Below, piece by piece: positions 46,101 through 53,192 of a stretch of 64,000 nucleotides of DNA. The first letter of the stretch is position 1. The number at the start of each line of letters is the position of its first letter. A program made the translations under genes and the position numbers. Under the pieces are notes generated by a model. The model made no database searches and was not told where the DNA came from. It saw only the letters and a program-made list of their open reading frames with translations. Source of the stretch: Sphingobacteriales bacterium TSM_CSM (GTDB lineage: Bacteria; Bacteroidota; Bacteroidia; Chitinophagales; UBA2359); NCBI GenBank assembly GCA_002212725.1, contig MTCR01000082.1:1-64000 (forward strand), read 5' to 3'.

Positions 46101-46359
46101 GCGCTATTTCTTCGGGTTTTACCGCGTAGGGGATAATTCTTTTTACCGGTATTTCACAACTGGCAGCCACCGCGGCGGCTGTTACGCTGAAACCCAGCAC
46201 TTTCAGAAAATCCCGGCGCGAAGCGGTATTTTCATTAACCACATTGCCCAACTCTTGCAAGAGGGGTAATTCTTCGGGAAATTCGTTGCGCTTATTTTGA
46301 AGGAACTTTGCGTCTTCGTTCAATTCCTCGAAACCTTTCCAATACTTCTTTTGCTGCAT
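43177..46359 (-). CDS. actB: Alternative complex III iron-sulfur subunit ActB
   Basis: There are 1060 residues from the ATG at 46359 (MQQKKYWKGFEELNED, the family's usual start). A twin-arginine-like SRRDFLKVLGFSVTAAAVAASC follows at about 47-68. The long middle part is a molybdopterin-oxidoreductase-like domain that in ACIII holds no cofactor. The C-terminal 250 residues carry fifteen cysteines in ferredoxin-like groups (from CVGCGACVAACN at about 811, CQHCDNAPCENVCP, CIGTRYCANNCP, CSFC and CQQACP), enough for three 4Fe-4S and one 3Fe-4S cluster. Extension to 46473 would overlap actA's end and adds no conserved sequence. Confidence 0.95.
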   Translation of the reverse strand: MQQKKYWKGFEELNEDAKFLQNKRNEFPEELPLLQELGNVVNENTASRRDFLKVLGFSVTAAAVAASCEIPVKRIIPYAVKPEEIAPSIANYYASTFLNGNDYCSVLVKTREGRPIKIEGNTLSAITRGGTSARAQASVVSLYDGSRSITPRKGGERTDWQTVDTEVSRQLAATSGAVVLLTGTVASPSTLQVISDFKAKYPNTRHVTFDAVSYNGITSSNEQMFGKKAIPSYDFSKAQVIVGIGADFLGTWVSPVEFTKQYVKNRKVSKEQPAMSKHWQFESLMTITGGKADKRFTVSPTEEGAVAVALYNELGGGGPAVNLDNKIMGAVKQAALELSANRGKSLVVSGSNDANVQMVVNAINNLLGNYGSTIDLGQSYNLYQGDDKAMAALVDDMNNGRVGAIIVYGVNPAYNYREADKFVSGLKKVPLSISFSDRLDETAQNCTFLCPDNHYLESWGDAEVKSGYYNLQQPTIASLFDTRQAQESLLRWSGNQAAYYDYIRAYWQENIFPKQSLLSNFDAFWDKTLHDGVFEVNNPGKTAVGAIGGMYANSAIKGTNAAENTGTPGGAAAQAQGNVAAAAQAVVQAASGASGLKLVVYENVVMGDGRYANNPFLQETPEPISKVCWGNYVAVAKSLADEKGWKEYDLVEVKAGNYSVQLPLVFQPGQKPDTLSVALGYGRTKAGAEQCNVGQNAFPFVGFNGNQFTYLITNGVSIEKVGGTVEMARTQTHHTIDDTGVGNNKRPLIRETELVTYQKNPWSGNELTKKLKDHPDEYFFTLYGKDNEFGPHTELYKRGHHWGLAIDLNTCVGCGACVAACNIENNVPIVGADEVIRAHEMHWMRIDRYYSGDMENPDVTFMPMMCQHCDNAPCENVCPVAATNHSSEGINQMAYNRCIGTRYCANNCPYKVRRFNWFDYQGADSFYKGTVFNNDEYIMVEDLTRMVLNPDVTVRSRGVIEKCSFCVQRIQEGKLAAKREGRQLQETDIVTACQQACPADAIVFGDVNNPETTVSKLSANERSYRLLEDLHVLPGVAYMTQIRNREATAETKEVKHEGHS

Positions 46360-46438
46360 TTGGCTATATATCTTAGTGATTTCGACTATATTTTTTTCGA
46401 AAATTGTTAAATTTCTTTGTGTTTGGGTGTTCTCCTGT

Positions 46439-47698
46439 TTAATAGTGGCATTTCTGACATTCAAGCCCGCCAATATCTTCTACGGTTACTTGTTTAATTT
46501 TGCCGCTTTTCAGGTCTTCATGCAATTTTTCGTAGGATTTGTAAAATTCATTGCCCGAAAAATTAACATTTGTCTGTCGGTGGCAATTTATACACCAGCC
46601 CATACCCAATGAGGCGTTTTGTTTCATTACCTCCATTTCTTCTACCGGCCCGTGGCAGGTTTGGCAGGCAACGCCGCCTGCTTTTACGTGTTGTGAGTGG
46701 TTAAAATAAACATGGTCGGGCAGGTTATGAATGCGCACCCACTCTACCGGTTTTTGCTCGTAGTTGGGTATATATTGCAGTTTGTCGGGGTCCCAACCTA
46801 CTGCTTTGTAAATTTTGGCAATTTCTTCTTTCCCGTATTTCGGACCCTGATTAACAGCCTTATGGCAGTTCATACACAAACTGGGCGACGGAATTACGGC
46901 CGACTTGCCTTTAGACGCACCTGAATGGCAATACTGGCAGTCAATTTTATTTACCCCTGCGTGCAACTGGTGCGAGAATTTAATTGGTTGCGCCGGTGCA
47001 TACCCTTGCTGCCGGCCGAGTTTGGTGGCACTGTCAACGGTGGCATAACCCAGGAAAATGAGTACTGCCAGCGAACCAAGCGCCATCATTTTTTTGCTGA
47101 ACAAAATTTTGCCAAGCGGAATGGCATCGGGTACCAATTCGCCCATTTTTTCGCGCACCATTTTGCCAAGGGTGCCCGTTATGCGGCTGAGTATGAAAGC
47201 CACAGACAACAAAACGGCGGCAATAATAGTAAGAAACAGCGTAATGGTATTGGGCGAGCCACCTGCAGGGGCAGGTGCAGCAGCACCGGTGGCAGCAGGG
47301 GCCGCTGCCGCAGGATTGTCGGTTTCTACCTTAATATAAGTAAGCAATGCGTCAATATCTGCATTAGATAAACTAAAGGCAGGCATAACGGTCTTATTAT
47401 ATTCGGTATAAATAGCCACTGCTTTGGGGTCATTGGCTTTTATCAGGTCCTGCGAGTTTTTAATCCACTTGTACAACCATTCCTTGTCGTACTTGTCATA
47501 AACGCCGGCAAGCGCAGGGCCTACCAGTTTTTGATTAATACGGTGGCAACTGGTACACTGACCGGTAAATATTGTCTGTCCTTTTTTGTATGCTTCACCG
47601 GCGCGCGGGTCTGCCGCATCTTGTGCCCAAGAAGACAAATTGCAGGCTAATAATACAAAAAATGTAAATAGTAAGCTGAAACGCCTTATACTAAACAT
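46439..47698 (-). CDS. actA: Alternative complex III cytochrome ActA with extra N-terminal monoheme domain
   Basis: The 419-residue protein has a signal peptide (about 1-25, ending SSWAQ). A monoheme cytochrome c domain spans about 30-125, with CTSCH at 48-52 and a Met ligand in VMPAFSL. An Ala/Pro linker and two membrane helices (about 151-171 and 204-221) follow. The pentaheme ActA domain then has CxxCH at 254, 275, 345, 369 and 414. Six hemes in total. ActA passes electrons from the Fe-S/quinol core to ActE or the oxidase. The N-terminal domain could be the soluble-carrier substitute that feeds CuA. First gene of the block. Confidence 0.94.
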   Translation of the reverse strand: MFSIRRFSLLFTFFVLLACNLSSWAQDAADPRAGEAYKKGQTIFTGQCTSCHRINQKLVGPALAGVYDKYDKEWLYKWIKNSQDLIKANDPKAVAIYTEYNKTVMPAFSLSNADIDALLTYIKVETDNPAAAAPAATGAAAPAPAGGSPNTITLFLTIIAAVLLSVAFILSRITGTLGKMVREKMGELVPDAIPLGKILFSKKMMALGSLAVLIFLGYATVDSATKLGRQQGYAPAQPIKFSHQLHAGVNKIDCQYCHSGASKGKSAVIPSPSLCMNCHKAVNQGPKYGKEEIAKIYKAVGWDPDKLQYIPNYEQKPVEWVRIHNLPDHVYFNHSQHVKAGGVACQTCHGPVEEMEVMKQNASLGMGWCINCHRQTNVNFSGNEFYKSYEKLHEDLKSGKIKQVTVEDIGGLECQKCHY

Positions 47699-47781
47699 AT
47701 TGATTGGATCTGTTTTTACTTCAATTTTTAACTCTACAGCGGAAAATTATGTTAAAATGCGTTAACAGTTTTTTAGCGGTG

Positions 47782-47789
47782 CAAATTTA
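47782..47789 (-). promoter_or_regulatory. Putative -7 element of the act/cox operon
   Basis: On the minus strand this reads TAAATTTG, matching TAnnTTTG, and would give a leader of about 80 bases to the actA start at 47698. Upstream is a T-rich stretch rather than a clean TTTG. Confidence 0.5.
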
Positions 47790-48289
47790 TAGATTAATAC
47801 TGTAAAAAAAACACCGCCGCTATTTTTTTTCATTGTTTAGACAAATTCTAAATGATCTTGTTGTTTTTTACCGAATTTCCTGTTTTTCCAACCGCAAAAA
47901 TAAGTTTTTCTGCTTTTCACACTCAATTAACAAGGCAAAAATAAGTTTGTTAACCCAATTTTCAAATTTTTCTGAAAATTTTGAAACTCAGGCAACTTAC
48001 ATGCTGGCTGTGCTAAAACAATCTACTACAATAATCCTCTCAATCTACATCGTCTGCCCCTTCCTTAAATTATCCTGATAATGGTGTTCCCTGTCTGAAG
48101 CATTTTTATTCCGGCAATTGCCTGTTCTTTACCATTCTGCAACGTTCTGTACAAACCATATCTTCATCTCTGCCCGAAGTTTTGCCCCCCCACAAAAATT
48201 GCCTTGTTCGAAAATCAATTGTGGGTTGTGGGCACAAAGTAAAACCGGACAATTTACCGGCATAGCATTCATGGAAGGATTGCGTGTAT
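47790..48289. other. AT-rich intergenic region between actA and the small membrane protein
   Basis: This is a divergent promoter region. No gene is seen. A 14-base direct repeat, GCAAAAATAAGTTT, occurs at 47895 and 47935, 40 bases apart (about four helical turns), possibly a regulator site for either side. Confidence 0.4.
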
Positions 48290-48320
48290 TTTGTGCATTC
48301 GGCAAAAAAAGCTACTTTTG
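48290..48320 (+). promoter_or_regulatory. Bacteroidota promoter of the small membrane protein gene
   Basis: TTTG at 48290-48293, a 19-base spacer and TACTTTTG at 48313-48320 match the consensus exactly. The leader to the ATG at 48388 would be about 60 bases. Confidence 0.75.
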
Positions 48321-48387
48321 TATGTTTTTACACAATTAACCGTTTGTACGCCACCTTATTCCTTAATTCAACCTATTTTTTACTAAT

Positions 48388-48885
48388 ATGTTTAGCAACT
48401 TAGGTACAACAGAACTTTTGGTCTTTGCCATCGGGGCAATTATTGTTATTTTCATTTTAATGCGTGTTGCCCGGTTTTTCTTCCGGATTTTGTTTTTTGT
48501 GGCTGTTATTGCTGCCTTGTTTTACTTTATAAGTGGTAAAAGCATCAGCAGTTTGTTTTCTACACCAACTATTGAAGGCATTTTTGAGAAAACCACCTTC
48601 AGCAATATGTATAACAACACTTGCAAAGGCGGAACCGCCACCGATGCCAAATGCGCCTGCATTGTAAATGTGGTATATAACGACCTGAAAGTTAAATATA
48701 CCGATGCCGGCATTAAGGATTTAGACAACAATAAAATGCTGCTGATGGTGGAAGTGCGCAGCAGCGTTAAAAAACATGCCGCTGAAATGGAAGCCTGTTT
48801 AAAGCAAAAAGGTAGCGAGGGGCTGAAGTTTTTGGAAATATTACAGAAAATGACAAAAAACCCTTCTGCAACGCCGAATAAATAG
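48388..48885 (+). CDS. Hypothetical small membrane protein
   Basis: The 165-residue protein has two close hydrophobic segments (residues 7-25 and 31-48). A soluble part follows with four cysteines (NTCKGG, AKCACIVN, EACLKQ) and several basic residues. The Cys pattern could form two disulfides if periplasmic. I recognise no family. It has its own strong promoter and is monocistronic; repeat copy C lies 22 bases after its stop. Confidence 0.7.
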   Translation: MFSNLGTTELLVFAIGAIIVIFILMRVARFFFRILFFVAVIAALFYFISGKSISSLFSTPTIEGIFEKTTFSNMYNNTCKGGTATDAKCACIVNVVYNDLKVKYTDAGIKDLDNNKMLLMVEVRSSVKKHAAEMEACLKQKGSEGLKFLEILQKMTKNPSATPNK

Positions 48886-48907
48886 GTAGCCGGCTGTATC
48901 TGTTGGG

Positions 48908-49084
48908 GTAACTATTCAGATACTATCTGTAAATCCCGGTATTTTGTCTTGTTTCTTGCCAATTTGAAGCATTGATTATAAAGAGCAAAAAAACTTTGCG
49001 CAAAAATTTGCGTTCTTTGCTGTAAAATGAAAGGAATTTAGTGAAGAACATTGCTAACAAAGGTACGCCCAAATAAGTACCTTT
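48908..49084 (-). repeat. Dispersed intergenic repeat, copy C
   Basis: This copy is inverted relative to A and B. On its own strand it starts with the perfect 8-bp inverted repeat AAAGGTAC/GTACCTTT, including TACCTTTG (promoter-like), then a reading frame starting MFFTKFLSFYSKERK. The tail points to the 3' end of the small membrane protein gene, 22 bases away. The remaining bases to 49260 show no gene. Confidence 0.86.
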
Positions 49085-49260
49085 GGGGTTATCTGCATTG
49101 GTTTGTGGTTGTTTTAGATTAACCTGCAGCCGTTGTTGGTTGCAAGGGTTACCTTATTATAATAGGTATGGCAGTTTTTTATGCCGAAGGATTTGTAATT
49201 CGGAAATTCAACGGATTGAGTAATAAAAACGACAATTAGACAGCGTTCGAGGTAATTACC

Positions 49261-49770
49261 CTACCTTACCACCGCCACTTTTATATACCCCGAAGCGCCG
49301 CCTGCCGCCTGTTGCCACCTGCACACATATATGCCCGCCGGTAAATGCCCGACCGATACGGTTTTGCTTGCCTCGCCCGGTGCAAGTTGGGTTTGCAATA
49401 CCAACTGACCGGTGAGGGTGTAGAGGGTAATGCTCGTTTCGACTTCGCTCAACGGGCGGGGAAGTGGTGCTGCAAGTGTGATTTGCAGCTTGTTTTGGGC
49501 AGGGTTGGGGTAAAAGGTAGAAACTACCCTGTTGGGGTTGCCGCTGGCGGCGGCGTTTTTAAACGCGGTTTGCCAGTTGCTCCAGTTTACAAAATCTAAT
49601 TCGGGCAGATTTACGGTAAATTCATATCCGCGGGAAACAAACAGCAAAGACTGCGCTTTGTAGGCAGTAGCAGTGTGGCTGTTGGCAATTGCAAGCAGTT
49701 GCGTTTCTTCTTCGGGCGTAATTTCAAAAATGGTGCGCCCGATTTGCCGCCAGTTGGCATAAATTTTCAT
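49261..49770 (-). pseudogene. Orphan C-terminal fragment of a T9SS protein
   Basis: The 169-residue frame has no signal peptide, yet ends in a complete type A T9SS sorting domain (TFYPNPAQNKLQI to IKVAVVR). The N-terminal part (EITPEEETQLLAIANSHTATAYKAQSLLFVSRGYEFTVNLPEL) looks like the region just before the sorting domain of larger surface proteins. Without a Sec signal it cannot reach the T9SS, so it is best read as the relic of a longer gene, or as a spare tail used in recombination. No upstream frame in the 360 bases before it supplies the missing part. The last 45 residues match the protein at 1-830 closely. Confidence 0.65.
49435..49454. repeat. Short repeat element in the T9SS tail
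   Basis: CGTTTCGACTTCGCTCAACG, an imperfect palindrome of a type often seen dispersed in Bacteroidota genomes. It codes for part of LPRPLSEVETSI in the sorting-domain loop where the protein at 1-830 has its own different element. Confidence 0.5.
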
Positions 49771-50055
49771 AGCGGTATAATTTTACCGGTTTAAAAATTC
49801 TAACGGATAATTTGGGGGTTTCCGTTGCCGAAAGATAACAAATTTGCCACTGCAAAAAAGCAAAAAGGAATAACCGGTAGGAATTTGGGAATAAGTGGTT
49901 TGGGGGGTGTTTTTGGGGTTGGAAACCGGCATACAAATATGCCATTTTTACCTTCTGTAGATTTGGGCAACAGAATATAAACAAACAATATGTAAACCTG
50001 AACATGTGCAATATTGTTTCGGGCTTAAAACCCTAATTACCTATACCATATTGTT

Positions 50056-50105
50056 AAAACAAAAAGCGCAATCCCTTTCAAACTAAGGAATTGCGCTTTG
50101 TTTTA
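50056..50105 (-). terminator. Terminator after prc
   Basis: AAAGCGCAATCCCTT (50063) pairs with AAGGAATTGCGCTTT (50085) with one mismatch and a 7-base loop, with T-runs in both directions. It follows the stop of prc at 50132. The region 49771-50055 is AT-rich and shows nothing else. Confidence 0.8.
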
Positions 50106-50131
50106 CAGGTTTTAACCGTAGCAGGAACTAC

Positions 50132-52249
50132 TTACCTTGTATTCATATCATTAATAATAGAAACGGCTTCAAGCAGGTAAACGTCTTTGCTGAGTTTTGC
50201 GGTAAAATCTTTGGCGCGGGCCAGTTTTGCGGTATCGCCCGCCATTTCCGATATATCGGATTGCAGTGATTGTGCGGCGAGTTCGGGAATTGCGCCGGTA
50301 ATATCATTGAATTTTTTGTTTTGGGCTTCGTTTTGTTTTTGTTCTGCCCGGTATTTTGCAAGGTTTAGTGTTTCGGTAGTGTTGTCGCGTTGCTCTTTAA
50401 GGTAGGCAGCCTGTTGTTCAATAAGCTGAAATGTGGGGTTGTTGTCAATTCTTTGATGGCTTTGGCTTTTAATTTTTTCAATATTGAATGGGTTAGAGCT
50501 TTGCCAGGGCTTGTATTTGGCGGCTGCAATCTGGTCGAAAGGCATGGCATATTGCTGCTCTTTTTCGCCTACTTCAATTTGGGCGTATTTATCGGGCAGC
50601 ATTATATCGGGAATAACGCCGTTGAGTTGGGTGGTATGTCCGTTAATGCGGTAAAATTTCTGTATGGTAAGTTTAAGCGACCCCATTGGGCGCAGGGCGT
50701 TATCGGCAACCAGGGCATCGAGGTTGGTAAATCGCTGCACAGTTCCTTTTCCATAGGTAGCTTTGCTGCCCACTATAACGGCGCGCCCGTAATCTTGCAT
50801 GGCTGCTGCCATAATTTCAGAAGCAGAGGCGCTAAACTGGTTAACCAAAATTACCAGCGGCCCGTTGTAATGCGTTTGCGGGTCGCGGTCTTCATATACA
50901 TAAGGTACTTCATCTCGCGATTTAACCTGCACAATAGGGCCATTGTCAACAAACAAGCCTGCCATATCTACCACATCTCTGAGGGAGCCGCCGCCATTGT
51001 CGCGCAGGTCGAGAATAATGCCGTTCACACCTTCGGCTTTCAGTTTGCTGATTTCTTTTGCCACATCGTCGGCGCAGTTTCTGCCGTCCTGATGGTTAAA
51101 ATCGGCGTAAAACTTGGGCAGGTTTATGTAGCCGGTGGTGGTAGCTAATTGTGTATCTTTTACCAGGGCAGATTTTGCATACCCTTCTTCAATCATTACC
51201 ACATCTCTGATAATGGAAATGACCTTAACCGTTCCGTCAACTTTTTTGATGGTAAGCCTTACTTCGGTTCCTTTTTTGCCCCGAATAAGTTGCACGGCAT
51301 CATCGAGGCGCATATCTACCACATCAACAGGTTCGTCGGCGCCTTGTGCCACTTTCAAAATAACGTCATCTACCTGCAACTCGCCTTGCCTTGCCGAGGG
51401 GCTGCCGGGTACAATGCTTATAACTTTAATATAGCCGTCTTTTTCCTGCAAGGTAGCGCCAATACCCTCTAAGCGGCCCGAAAGTGAAATGTCGAAATCT
51501 TCTTTGGCTTTGGGCGGAAAATAATTGCTGTGCGGGTCGTAGGCAGAGGTAATGCTGTTGAGGTAGGCCGCCAAACGGTCATCGGGGGTAATTTTGGCCA
51601 TGCGGTTAAACCAGCTGTCCTGGGTTTTCAGTACTTTTTGGCGCGCTTCGGCCTCCATTTCTTCAATAGTTTTGGTTTTATAGGTTTTATCGCCTTTTTC
51701 CAGGGCTTTTTCCTGTTCTTCCATCATATCGGCAAGCCGCACCATGGTTTGGTATTTGAGCGACTGATACCAGCGCGTTTTCAATGCTTCTTTGGTTGGT
51801 ACATACCCCAGTTTTTTGGGGTCGAGTTCCATAGACTCATCTTTGGTAAAATCAAACGGTTGTTCCAGAATTTGGGTGTAATAGGTTTTAGCCTCTGCCA
51901 CCCGTGCATCAATAATTTTTACCGAAAGGTTCAGAAATTCAAAACTTACGTCTAAAATCTGATTGTCAATTTTGGTTTTGTATTTTTCCAGTTCTGCAAC
52001 ATCAGACTGAAGCAGAAAACGTTTGGTGGGGTCCAAATCATCGAGGTACAGGTTGTACACTCTTTCAGAAAACTCATTGTTGATGGGCAGCGGTTCATAA
52101 TGTTCCGATGCCAGGTCCTGCATCATTACCCGGAGTATGGCTTCTCCTTTTTCGGGAAGCGGCGGGTTTTGGCTTTCCTGCGAATGCCCGAATACAAAAA
52201 CACCCGTAATAATGAAAGGAAATGTTAAACCGAAAAATTTCTTAATCAT
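50132..52249 (-). CDS. prc: Carboxy-terminal processing peptidase (tail-specific protease, S41)
   Basis: The 705-residue protein begins with a signal peptide (about 1-23). An N-terminal helical domain (30-235) with FSERVYNLYLDDLDPTKRFLL is typical of Prc/Tsp. A PDZ domain spans about 250-345 (ISLSGRLEGIGATLQ, SARQGELQVDDVI). The S41 core has LDLRDNGGGSL, the catalytic Ser in the SASASE motif (473-478) and Lys501 in YGKGTVQ. A C-terminal DUF3340-type region follows. It cleaves periplasmic proteins from their C-terminus and modifies peptidoglycan hydrolase levels in other bacteria. Family-typical length. Confidence 0.96.
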   Translation of the reverse strand: MIKKFFGLTFPFIITGVFVFGHSQESQNPPLPEKGEAILRVMMQDLASEHYEPLPINNEFSERVYNLYLDDLDPTKRFLLQSDVAELEKYKTKIDNQILDVSFEFLNLSVKIIDARVAEAKTYYTQILEQPFDFTKDESMELDPKKLGYVPTKEALKTRWYQSLKYQTMVRLADMMEEQEKALEKGDKTYKTKTIEEMEAEARQKVLKTQDSWFNRMAKITPDDRLAAYLNSITSAYDPHSNYFPPKAKEDFDISLSGRLEGIGATLQEKDGYIKVISIVPGSPSARQGELQVDDVILKVAQGADEPVDVVDMRLDDAVQLIRGKKGTEVRLTIKKVDGTVKVISIIRDVVMIEEGYAKSALVKDTQLATTTGYINLPKFYADFNHQDGRNCADDVAKEISKLKAEGVNGIILDLRDNGGGSLRDVVDMAGLFVDNGPIVQVKSRDEVPYVYEDRDPQTHYNGPLVILVNQFSASASEIMAAAMQDYGRAVIVGSKATYGKGTVQRFTNLDALVADNALRPMGSLKLTIQKFYRINGHTTQLNGVIPDIMLPDKYAQIEVGEKEQQYAMPFDQIAAAKYKPWQSSNPFNIEKIKSQSHQRIDNNPTFQLIEQQAAYLKEQRDNTTETLNLAKYRAEQKQNEAQNKKFNDITGAIPELAAQSLQSDISEMAGDTAKLARAKDFTAKLSKDVYLLEAVSIINDMNTR

Positions 52250-52490
52250 AATTTTGTATGGTTATTGACATTATTTAAATGTTGTCAGGAGTGGGTTGGG
52301 AACAAACGGGTAAGGCATACTTTTCAATACCCGATAAACGGTGAAATTTTGCTTTTGTTATACCGGCTATATTTTGGTACTAGCAACCTGCATTTACCTT
52401 TACCTGCCCGAAAGTTTGCCCCGCTACTTTTTGTTGTGGTAAGACCGTAATTATACGGGTTTAGTTTAAGGTTTAAACGTTTTTTGTGTT

Positions 52491-53123
52491 TTAAAGTTTC
52501 GTTTTAACAATATTTAACCCGTTGGTTTGTGTGTATTGTTTAAACAGTTGCACAATATATTTTCCGATAATGTCGAATTCAAGGTTTACCATACTTCCTG
52601 TTTGATAGGTATGAAACAGGGTATGTTGGTAAGTATAAGGAATGATGGCCACCGAAAAGGAGTTATTGTTAGCTTCTACAACGGTAAGGCTGGTTCCGTC
52701 AATACATACCGAGCCTTTCTTTACCAGAACGTTGTCGGTTAGCGGTTCATAGGCAAAGGTAAAATACCAACTGCCGCCGGCCTCTTGTATTTTGGTTACC
52801 TGTGCCACCTGATCAACATGGCCTTGTACAAAATGCCCGTCGAGGCGGGCATCAATGCGCATACAGCGTTCCAGGTTTACCAAACTTCCGGCCGCAAGTT
52901 GGCGGAGGCTGCTTTTTTGCAGGGTTTCGTAAATGGCAGTAACGCGGTGTGCCAATTGCGAGGCATCGGTTTCTACAACAGTAAGGCAAACGCCGTTATG
53001 CGATACGCTTTGGTCTGTTTTGAGTTCCTGCCAAATGTTGGAGCGTACCCAAAAATGCAGGTTGGTTCCCTCCTGCTCTGTTTTAAGAACCGTACCCAAG
53101 GTTTCAATTATTCCTGTAAACAC
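52491..53123 (-). CDS. ribE: Riboflavin synthase (alpha chain)
   Basis: The 210-residue protein has two lumazine-binding repeats. The canonical start MFTGIIETLGTV fixes the GTG at 53123. Repeat one has VSHNGVCLTVVE; repeat two has VKKGSVCIDGTSLTVVEA. GHFVQGHVDQVAQV is the conserved link. It converts two 6,7-dimethyl-8-ribityllumazine to riboflavin. ribBA lies 38 kb away, so the pathway is split. It follows tilS after 69 bases. 52250-52490 has no gene or clear FMN riboswitch. Confidence 0.95.
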   Translation of the reverse strand: MFTGIIETLGTVLKTEQEGTNLHFWVRSNIWQELKTDQSVSHNGVCLTVVETDASQLAHRVTAIYETLQKSSLRQLAAGSLVNLERCMRIDARLDGHFVQGHVDQVAQVTKIQEAGGSWYFTFAYEPLTDNVLVKKGSVCIDGTSLTVVEANNNSFSVAIIPYTYQHTLFHTYQTGSMVNLEFDIIGKYIVQLFKQYTQTNGLNIVKTKL

Positions 53124-53192
53124 AAATAATGCAGATTTAAAACAACAAATATTTAAGTAAAAAACAGCATACAGGCAGCAAAATTGCCCATT

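Noticed and set aside
43177-46359. ActB as an active molybdopterin oxidoreductase
   Set aside because: The surrounding act genes and the cluster cysteines identify ActB, whose molybdopterin-like domain is without cofactor in known complexes.
46360-46473. 38-residue N-terminal extension of ActB
   Set aside because: It overlaps the end of actA and lacks conservation signs, while MQQKKYWKG is the usual start.
50390-51148. Open frame of 252 codons on the plus strand
   Set aside because: Antisense shadow of prc; the prc active site and PDZ domain are unmistakable.
52250-52490. FMN riboswitch or other control element near ribE
   Set aside because: The stretch is downstream of ribE on its own strand, and no conserved RFN-type sequence is visible here or before ribBA.
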